Source of the DNA: Endomicrobium sp.
GTDB lineage: Bacteria > Elusimicrobiota > Endomicrobiia > Endomicrobiales > Endomicrobiaceae
NCBI GenBank assembly: GCA_031273885.1
Contig: JAISRA010000057.1
Location: 1 to 5,026 of the forward strand
Direction: 5' to 3'
DNA: 5,026 bases
The position numbers and the translations under genes are program-made. Position 1 is the first letter of the stretch. Each line of letters opens with the position of its first letter. Positions 1 to 4,769 of the stretch are shown one piece after another. The notes beneath the pieces were generated by a model, which worked only from the letters and a program-made list of their open reading frames with translations, was not told where the DNA came from and made no database searches.

Positions 1-260
1 CTGTCGCCGTGCGGATGGTATTTACCCATCACATCACCGATAATCCTTGCGCATTTCTTAAAAGGTTTATTGTATTCATAACCATTTTCATACATGGAAT
101 AAAAAATCCTCCTATGTACCGGCTTTAATCCATCACATACGTCTGGTATTGCTCGCGCCACAATAACGCTCATCGCATAGTCAAGATAAGACTTCTTCAT
201 TTCTTTTGAAATGTCAATATTCACTATATCACCTTCCTGATAACCTTTTTCTTCTGGCAT
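1..260 (-). CDS. gyrA: DNA gyrase subunit A, N-terminal fragment (cut by window edge)
   Basis: GyrA is the DNA cleavage and rejoining subunit of gyrase (A2B2), which uses ATP to add negative supercoils to the chromosome. The reverse complement from the ATG at 258-260 gives 86 codons. Visible landmarks are [17 protein letters not shown] (residues 25-40), DGLKPVHRR (43-51), [19 protein letters not shown] (68-86). The last contains the two His equivalent to E. coli H78 and H80, and R36 and R51 match E. coli R32 and R47. The reading runs off the window one codon short of the position equivalent to Ser83; the active-site Tyr lies outside. C42 replaces the usual Arg in PDxRDGLKP. There is no clear Shine-Dalgarno before the ATG. 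An in-frame GTG at residue 13 has an AGGAAGGTGA-like sequence just upstream and is an alternative start. The gene diverges from topA. ParC is the other possibility, but the long [13 protein letters not shown] match favours GyrA. Confidence 0.93.
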   Translation of the reverse strand, partial: MPEEKGYQEGDIVNIDISKEMKKSYLDYAMSVIVARAIPDVCDGLKPVHRRIFYSMYENGYEYNKPFKKCARIIGDVMGKYHPHGD

Positions 261-332
261 ATTTTTTACTTTTATTAAAAACTAACTGGAATGATAGTAA
301 GTGGTAAAAAATATTTTTCAAGGCGTTTTTTG

Positions 333-356
333 AATTATAGGGATTGTTCTATAATT
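333..356. promoter_or_regulatory. Perfect inverted repeat with back-to-back TATAAT boxes
   Basis: The arms AATTATAG (333-340) and CTATAATT (349-356) are exact reverse complements around an 8-bp spacer. The left arm holds TATAAT on the minus strand (339 to 334), pointing at gyrA. The right arm holds TATAAT on the plus strand (350-355), pointing at topA. If both are -10 boxes, transcripts would start near 327 and 362, and the two RNA polymerase footprints would overlap, so only one could be occupied at a time. The matching -35 boxes are poor: TTTTTG at 327-332 on the plus strand, and ATCAAC from 357-362 on the minus strand. The repeat is seen directly; a promoter or operator role is inference, since AT-rich DNA makes TATAAT by chance. 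Confidence 0.4.
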
Positions 357-481
357 GTTGATATACTAAAATCGCGCAATACTTGATTTATTAACTCCTA
401 TACAATAACTATAAAAACGTAATAGATAAGAGGGAGATTTTTTCCAAGATGCTATAAGCCTATACACACTTTAAAAATACA

Positions 482-510
482 TTGACTTTTATATTCAAAA
501 TGTTTTCATT
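482..510 (+). promoter_or_regulatory. Possible second topA promoter
   Basis: TTGACT (482-487) is a good -35 hexamer. At 17 bp spacing the -10 position reads TTCATT (505-510), which is weak. A transcript would start about 20 bp before the topA ATG. It is proposed mainly because it is the best -35 match close to topA. Confidence 0.22.
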
Positions 511-536
511 ACCACAATTAATTTTATCAAAAGCAA

Positions 537-2867
537 ATGAAAAGTTTAGTAGTAGTAGAGTCGCCGGCAAAAGCAAAAACAATAAATAAATATCTAGGAA
601 AAGATTATAAGGTAATGGCGTCAATGGGACACATTAGGGATGTTCCAAGCAAGGATGGTAGTGTAAATACAGACACTTTTGATATAAAATATGAGTTATC
701 AAAAAGATCGCATAAAACCGTTAGCGAACTTGTAGAGGCCATGAAAGACGCGGATAAATTAATACTTGCAACCGACCCTGATAGAGAAGGAGAAGCGATA
801 GCGTGGCATATACTGGAAGTTTTACGTCAAAAAAAAGCTCTAAAGAAGGACACTGTTGTTGACAGGGTTGTGTTTAACGCAATTACCGAAAGCACAGTGA
901 AAAAAGCGATAAAAGAGCCGCGTGAGATTGATTATAATTTAGTATCAGCACAACAGGCGCGGCGAGCTTTAGACTATTTATTTGGTTTTACATTATCACC
1001 TGTTTTGTGGAGAAAATTACCCGGAAGTAAGTCTGCCGGCAGAGTACAATCTGTCGCCCTACGTTTAATATGCGAAAGATATGAAGAAATTTTAAATTTC
1101 AAACCGGTTGAATATTGGTCCATTGAGGCTTTACTGAATACTACCGACAAAAAGGATTTATTGACAAAACTTGTTGAATTTGATGGAAAAAAAATTGACA
1201 GATTGGGTGTAAAAAGTAAAAAAGAAGTTGAAAAAATATTAAACAATATCGATAAAGAAAAATTTATTGTCAAAAATGTTGAGAAAAAAGAAACTAAAAG
1301 ATTTCCGTTTACACCCTTTACAACTTCAACATTACAGCAGGAAGCAGTAAAAAAACTTGGTTTTTCAACAAAAAAAACAATGAACGTTGCACAAAAACTT
1401 TACGAAGGTATTGATATTGGCGAGGGGACTCACGGTTTAATTACTTATATGAGAACAGATGGCGTATATACAGCGCCCGAGGCAATTGCCGAAGCGCGTG
1501 ATGTTATTGAAAAAAATTATGGAAAAGATTATTTGCCATCAAAAGCTATAATATATGAAAGTAAGGTTAAAAATGCGCAGGAAGCGCATGAGGCCATAAG
1601 ACCAACAAATCCATCAATTAAGCCGATTGACATAAAAAAATATTTAAGTGATGACGAGTTTAGGTTGTACGATTTAATATGGAAAAGACTTATTGCCAGT
1701 CAAATGGCGAATGCCGTACTAAATCAGGTAAATATTAATGTAAATACTTCAAAACATACCTTTAGAGCGACTGGAACAACCATTAAATTTGATGGATTTT
1801 TGGTATTATATAACGAAACCAATGAAGATATTGAAAATGAAGAAAATAAAATTTTACCAAATGTTAAGGAAAAGGATGAGTTAAAATTGAAAAAAATCAT
1901 TGATAAACAACACTTTACTGAACCGCCGGCAAATTTTTCCGAAGCTAGTTTGGTTAAAAAAATGGAAGAAATTGGCATTGGGCGTCCTTCTACCTACGCC
2001 ACCATAATTAGCATACTACAAGAACGTGGTTACGTTAAATTTGAAAAAAAGAAATTTATACCGGAAAATCGCGGAATTGTTGTTAATGCCTTTTTAAAAT
2101 TTTATTTTTTGAACTATGTTGAATATAATTACACGGCAAAATTGGAAGATGATTTAGATATAATATCCAATGGTAAAAAGGAATGGAAGGGGTTTTTGAA
2201 GGAATTTTGGACACCATTTAAAAATAGTACAGACGATGCTTTGTTGTTAAAAAATTCCGATGTGTTAACAAAAATAAATGAAGTTTTAGGAAAAATGATT
2301 TTTGGCTATGATGAAAAAGGCAATTTAAAAAATCATTGTCCAGATTGCAAAAATGGTCTACTTAATATAAAAACTGGCAAGTTTGGAATATTTATTGCCT
2401 GTAGTAATTATCCAACATGTAAACACACTGAACAGATTACCGACAACAAAAATGATGAAAATTCTAGCGATGAAAACGCCATCGGTGAAAAATTCGAAAA
2501 CAAAATTTTAGGAAAATTTGAAGATAAAAATGTATATTTAAAAAAGGGACCCTACGGTTTTTATGCCCAATTGGGAGAAGATGATGTTAAAAAAAAGCCA
2601 AAAAGAGTGAGCCTAAAAAATATAAAAAATCCAGATGAAGTCACAATGGAGAATGTTGAATATATGTTATCTCTGCCAAAAATTATTGGAAAGCACCCAA
2701 ATGATGATACTGAAATTAAGGTGAATATAGGGCCCTATGGACCCTATGTAATGTGGAATAAAAAATTTTTTTCCATAAAAAAAGTAGAACTTGAGGATGT
2801 TGATGTTGCTATGGCGCTGAAAATAATTGAAAGTGAAAGTAATAAGAAGAAAATAAAAAAAAATTAA
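537..2867 (+). CDS. topA: DNA topoisomerase I (type IA)
   Basis: TopA relaxes negatively supercoiled DNA by cutting one strand through a 5'-phosphotyrosine, balancing gyrase. The 776-aa protein is full length for the shorter alphaproteobacterial form (E. coli has 865 aa). The TOPRIM domain covers about residues 1-115, with conserved E8 in VVVESPAKAKTI, GHIRDVPSK (31-39) and the metal-binding DxDxE at D80, D82, E84 (TDPDREGEAIAWH). SAGRVQSVALRLICERY begins the central type IA fold. The catalytic tyrosine is Y304 in GLITYMRTDGVYTAPEA. EIGIGRPSTYATII is another family signature near residue 480. One four-Cys zinc ribbon uses C601, C604, C622 and C628. Two Gly-Pro-Tyr-Gly repeats (KKGPYGFYAQLG and NIGPYGPYVMW) form the alphaproteobacterial type of C-terminal repeat domain, followed by a Lys-rich tail. 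ATG 537 puts the VVVESPAKA strand at the expected N-terminus, but there is no Shine-Dalgarno. tRNA-Pro follows after 12 bp and may be cotranscribed. Confidence 0.98.
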   Translation: MKSLVVVESPAKAKTINKYLGKDYKVMASMGHIRDVPSKDGSVNTDTFDIKYELSKRSHKTVSELVEAMKDADKLILATDPDREGEAIAWHILEVLRQKKALKKDTVVDRVVFNAITESTVKKAIKEPREIDYNLVSAQQARRALDYLFGFTLSPVLWRKLPGSKSAGRVQSVALRLICERYEEILNFKPVEYWSIEALLNTTDKKDLLTKLVEFDGKKIDRLGVKSKKEVEKILNNIDKEKFIVKNVEKKETKRFPFTPFTTSTLQQEAVKKLGFSTKKTMNVAQKLYEGIDIGEGTHGLITYMRTDGVYTAPEAIAEARDVIEKNYGKDYLPSKAIIYESKVKNAQEAHEAIRPTNPSIKPIDIKKYLSDDEFRLYDLIWKRLIASQMANAVLNQVNINVNTSKHTFRATGTTIKFDGFLVLYNETNEDIENEENKILPNVKEKDELKLKKIIDKQHFTEPPANFSEASLVKKMEEIGIGRPSTYATIISILQERGYVKFEKKKFIPENRGIVVNAFLKFYFLNYVEYNYTAKLEDDLDIISNGKKEWKGFLKEFWTPFKNSTDDALLLKNSDVLTKINEVLGKMIFGYDEKGNLKNHCPDCKNGLLNIKTGKFGIFIACSNYPTCKHTEQITDNKNDENSSDENAIGEKFENKILGKFEDKNVYLKKGPYGFYAQLGEDDVKKKPKRVSLKNIKNPDEVTMENVEYMLSLPKIIGKHPNDDTEIKVNIGPYGPYVMWNKKFFSIKKVELEDVDVAMALKIIESESNKKKIKKN

Positions 2868-2879
2868 TAATAAAATATA

Positions 2880-2957
2880 CGAGATGTAGCGCAGTTTGAC
2901 TAGCGCGTCCGCTTCGGGAGCGGAAGGTCGGGGGTTTGAATCCCCCTATCTCGACCA
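2880..2957 (+). tRNA. tRNA-Pro (anticodon CGG)
   Basis: The 78-nt cloverleaf is complete. Acceptor arms CGAGATG/TATCTCG pair with one G-T at the base, the D stem is GCGC/GCGC, the anticodon stem is TCCGC/GCGGA around TTCGGGA, and the T stem is GGGGG/CCCCC around TTTGAAT. The anticodon CGG is at 2915-2917 and reads CCG proline codons. Discriminator A (2954) is followed by an encoded CCA (2955-2957). The first base lies 12 bp after the topA stop with no separate promoter visible, so it may be transcribed with topA. A palindromic element begins at the next base, 2958. Confidence 0.96.
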
Positions 2958-3189
2958 TATATAGCCTTTTAGGATCTTATTGCATCCCCCTAGAGTTTAC
3001 TTTATATATTCTTTTATCTTTATTACATTAGCGATTACTTAATCATAGTTAACATTATAACTCTACTTTTACTTTGCCTTTTGTCGTTGGCTGATTTTGT
3101 AATAGCTATATATTACTTCAATCAAACGCCTAAAGAATCTTTGTAAAAGCGAGTTATAATGTTGCAACAAGAACCTAAAAAGCTATATT
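2958..3189. repeat. Palindromic interspersed element, copy A (long form)
   Basis: This copy starts directly after the tRNA CCA. Outer arms 2958-2984 and 3163-3189 match as an inverted repeat at about 23 of 27 positions and begin TATATAGC. From 3051 to 3189 it matches the reverse complement of copy C (4407-4570) almost throughout, including AACTCTACTTTTACTTTG, TTTTGTCGTTG, TTGATTGAAG in reverse complement, and GTAAAAGCGAGTTATAAT. Compared with copy C, about 66 bp (roughly 2985-3050) are extra. It has no ORF of note. As RNA it could fold into a long hairpin right after the tRNA and might end the topA-tRNA transcript (inference). Confidence 0.8.
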
Positions 3190-3236
3190 TAATTTCAAAT
3201 TTTATAATTTTGTACATTTATAGTATTTTAAAAATA

Positions 3237-3382
3237 CATTGCATATTTTACAATCGCTTTTGCAAAAATATACAAGGAGTTTAATATTCAAAATAGCGAG
3301 TGTATACTTATACAGGAGCGTCATTTTAAATGTTAAAGAACGAAGTAGATCGAAGCAAAAGTAGATTGTAAGATATGTAATG
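3237..3382. repeat. Palindromic element, copy B (same core, different arms)
   Basis: Arms 3237-3263 and 3355-3382 are near-exact inverted repeats (CATTGCATATTTTACAATCG against CATTACATATCTTACAATCT in reverse complement, both running on into CTTTTGC). The core resembles copies A and C: TCGCTTTTGCAAA near the left end and TCGAAGCAAAAGTAGA near the right, corresponding to TCGCTTTTACAAA and TCAAAGTAAAAGTAGA in copy C. The outer arms are unrelated to those of A and C, and the middle is about 27 bp longer. Possible outward extensions (AAAATACATTG at 3231-3241 against its complement at 3391-3401) are interrupted. Short open frames cross this region on both strands, but none resembles a known protein. 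Confidence 0.65.
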
Positions 3383-3437
3383 ATAAGTTTCAATGTATTT
3401 TAGATTTGTTGTAACACTCACATTTATTTTTTTGTTT

Positions 3438-3976
3438 TTAATTATTTACATAATCTTTTTTATTCATTCGCATAAGTATATATTCATTCATTGTTTCTTT
3501 TTCTATTAGTTTTAATCCGCATTTTTCAGAAACTTTTATAGATGCTATATTTAACACATTTAGACTAGTTTCTATTCCCGTTTCGACTTTCACAACTTCG
3601 TACAGGTATTTTATCATACCTGATACAAGTTCATAACCATATCCCTTACCCCAATATTCAGGAGAAAATTTATAGTCTATTTTATCATAACCATCTTCAT
3701 TTATGTCGCCACATTTTAAATATCCGATACAAATATTACTGTTTTTGAAAAAACACAACATTATTCCGCCGTTTCCATTAAGATTGTTGTAATGTTTTTC
3801 TATTGTTTTCTTTTCTTTTTCGAAATTTGTGTTAATTCCGTTAGGAAAACCGACATATTTTGTAACCTTTCCGTTTTTATTTAGATTTAACAGAACATTT
3901 ATATCCTCAATACAATCTGGTTCGGCTTTTTTAACGTAAAAATTTCAGTTTCAAAAATAATTTTATCTGTTTTCAT
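3438..3976 (-). pseudogene. GNAT family N-acetyltransferase, frameshifted
   Basis: GNAT enzymes transfer acetyl from acetyl-CoA to an amine; this one resembles the RimJ/RimL-like branch, with unknown substrate. The ATG at 3974-3976 opens MKTDKIIFETE, then the frame runs to an early stop. The adjacent frame continues the fold from about FYVKKAEPDCIEDIN through to the stop at 3438-3440. Adding one base in the TTT run at 3943-3945 restores FETENFYVKKAEPD and a 179-aa protein, the usual length for the family. The acetyl-CoA loop is visible as YWGKGYGYEL (motif A), and ASIKVSEKCGLKLIE is the motif B helix. The largest intact frame (3438-3761, 107 aa) keeps motifs A and B but lacks the N-terminal third. 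There is no good Shine-Dalgarno. The gene begins 27 bp beyond the 3' end of rnpB on the same strand. It is either a recent pseudogene or a sequencing error in a homopolymer. Confidence 0.82.
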
Positions 3977-4003
3977 ATGACGACAATATTTCAAAATTTA
4001 TAG

Positions 4004-4362
4004 AAGAGCAAGATATAAGCCGAATTCTGTGTTTGATAATCATTAATCTAGAATTATAATTGCTTATAATTTCAAGCTATCTACCCATATATAAAGCGTG
4101 AAGATACGCCCCGCCAAAGCGGTATATATAATTTGATATTGCTCCTAGTGGGGTTTGCCAACATTTGCATTTCTGCAACTGTAGTGAGCTCTTACCTCAC
4201 TGTTTCACCCTTACCTTTCGGCGGTTTATTTTCTGTTGCACTTTCCGTAGGATCTCTCCCCGTGGGTGTTATCCACCACCATATCTTCATGGAGTTCAGA
4301 CTTTCCTCTTATTTTCATTTATATTTACATATAAAAAAACAAACGATTATCCATCTTGCTCG
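4004..4362 (-). ncRNA. rnpB: RNase P RNA, bacterial type A
   Basis: This is the catalytic RNA of ribonuclease P, which removes 5' leaders from tRNA precursors. On the minus strand the conserved core is plain: GAGGAAAGTC (complement of 4299-4308), GGTGGATAACACCCACGGGG, AGATCCTACGGAAAGTGCAA followed by CAGAAA, AACCGCC, GGTAAGGGTGAAAC, GGTAAGAGCTCACT, GGCAAACCCC, GGAGCAATATCAAAT, GGGTAGATAGCTTGA, and CACAGAATTCGGCTTAT close to the 3' end. Helix P1 closes the molecule: GAGCAAGAT (4361 to 4353) pairs exactly with ATCTTGCTC (4014 to 4006). P15 appears to be ATATATA/TATATAT enclosing small GC-rich hairpins, and I see no GGU in that loop. Ends are set from P1 and the promoter, so they may be off by a few bases. 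About 359 nt is within the usual range. ORFs crossing this region are artefacts of the RNA gene. Confidence 0.97.
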
Positions 4363-4367
4363 TATGT

Positions 4368-4396
4368 ATTATTGAATATGTGGAATATATAGTCAA
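4368..4396 (-). promoter_or_regulatory. rnpB promoter
   Basis: On the minus strand TTGACT (4396 to 4391) is separated by exactly 17 bp from AATAAT (4373 to 4368). A start 6 to 7 bases downstream falls at 4361-4362, which is where helix P1 of RNase P RNA begins. Agreement between promoter geometry and the RNA 5' end makes this the best-supported promoter in the window. Palindromic copy C ends 10 bp upstream of the -35 box. Confidence 0.7.
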
Positions 4397-4406
4397 GTTA
4401 TTTTTT

Positions 4407-4570
4407 TATATAGCCTTTTAGGTTCTTGTTGCAATATTATAACTCGCTTTTACAAAGATTTTTAGGTGTTTGATTGAAGTAGTATATAAATATTACAAAA
4501 TCAAACAACGACAAAAATCAAAGTAAAAGTAGAGTTAGAATGTTGCAACAAGAACCTAAAAGGCTATATA
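4407..4570. repeat. Palindromic interspersed element, copy C (compact form)
   Basis: This 164-bp element has outer arms 4407-4445 and 4532-4570 that are inverted repeats at 37 of 39 positions, both starting TATATAGCCTTTTAGGTTCT. Inside, CGCTTTTACAAAGATTTTTA pairs imperfectly with the complement of AAAAATCAAAGTAAAAG, and GTTTGATT is complementary to AATCAAAC, so the whole unit can fold into one long hairpin. It is inverted relative to copy A. It encodes no transposase, so if mobile it would depend on enzymes elsewhere. No clear target duplication is seen, although the TATA ends hint at a TA target. Confidence 0.85.
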
Positions 4571-4579
4571 TTAAAATTA

Positions 4580-4678
4580 ACAGATAGATTAGGAGGATTT
4601 AGAAATAAGTTAAAAGAGTTTATAATTAAATATAACAATTATAGACATCTCTATGTCTACCCATTAAAACCCCTTTAA
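4580..4678 (+). pseudogene. Possible transposase C-terminal remnant
   Basis: The frame reads LKEFIIKYNNYRHL near its middle and ends at a TAA at 4676-4678. This resembles the helix near the C-terminus of rve-type transposases (IS3 or IS481 groups), where a YN-x-x-RPH-like motif follows the catalytic core. No catalytic DDE residues are present, and the reading frame enters directly from palindromic copy C, so at best this is a scrap of about 30 residues. The similarity is judged by eye and could be chance in AT-rich DNA. Confidence 0.25.
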
Positions 4679-4698
4679 AATCAATGCTTTATTTTAAC

Positions 4699-4740
4699 TG
4701 TGACTAAAAACTTTATAGACCCTGTGACCAAAATGTGACC
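4699..4740. repeat. Three TGTGAC direct repeats beside the integrase gene
   Basis: TGTGAC occurs at 4699-4704, 4723-4728 and 4734-4739; the last two are TGTGACC, 11 bp apart. They lie 30 to 70 bp beyond the 3' end of the tyrosine recombinase gene. Short direct repeats in such positions often are arm-type integrase or excisionase binding sites near an attachment site. The repeats are seen directly; the role is inferred. Confidence 0.35.
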
Positions 4741-4769
4741 GCAGTGGTTTTTGCCAGAATAGTAAGTAT

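Larger units (their letters stand above)
261..536. promoter_or_regulatory. Shared gyrA/topA divergent control region
   Basis: This 276-bp AT-rich gap separates two divergent topoisomerase genes and has no convincing ORF. It should hold the promoters of both genes. The best candidate elements are the inverted repeat at 333-356 and a TTGACT hexamer at 482-487. An AGAGGGAG string near 429-436 looks like a Shine-Dalgarno but leads only to a two-codon ATG-CTA-TAA reading frame at 449-457, which I do not call a gene. Neither gyrA nor topA has a strong ribosome binding site. Confidence 0.6.

Noticed and set aside
449..457. A leader mini-ORF (ATG CTA TAA) with an AGGGAG string upstream in the topA leader.
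   Set aside because: The spacing is about 12 bp and the frame has only two codons; nothing supports translation or attenuation.
470..484. A 15-bp exact match, TTTAAAAATACATTG, shared by the topA upstream region and the left edge of copy B (3227-3241).
   Set aside because: The motif is AT-rich and a match of this length is expected fairly often in a 5-kb low-GC window; no wider similarity surrounds it.
974..1978. Open frames of 99 and 84 codons on the minus strand (974-1273 and 1724-1978).
   Set aside because: They lie wholly inside topA, which is unmistakable, and their translations are low-complexity Phe/Ser-rich products typical of the antisense of Lys/Glu-rich genes.
3202..3393. A 63-codon minus-strand open frame.
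   Set aside because: It coincides with palindromic copy B and its flanks, has no recognisable protein features, and follows from the AT-rich hairpin sequence.
4133..4392. Two overlapping plus-strand open frames of 80 and 75 codons.
   Set aside because: They are antisense to the conserved core of RNase P RNA and its promoter; RNA conservation explains the sequence.
2958..4570. A CRISPR array, considered because of several repeats in one region.
   Set aside because: The repeats are long palindromes at irregular distances and in mixed orientation, without uniform short repeats and spacers, and no cas genes are present.
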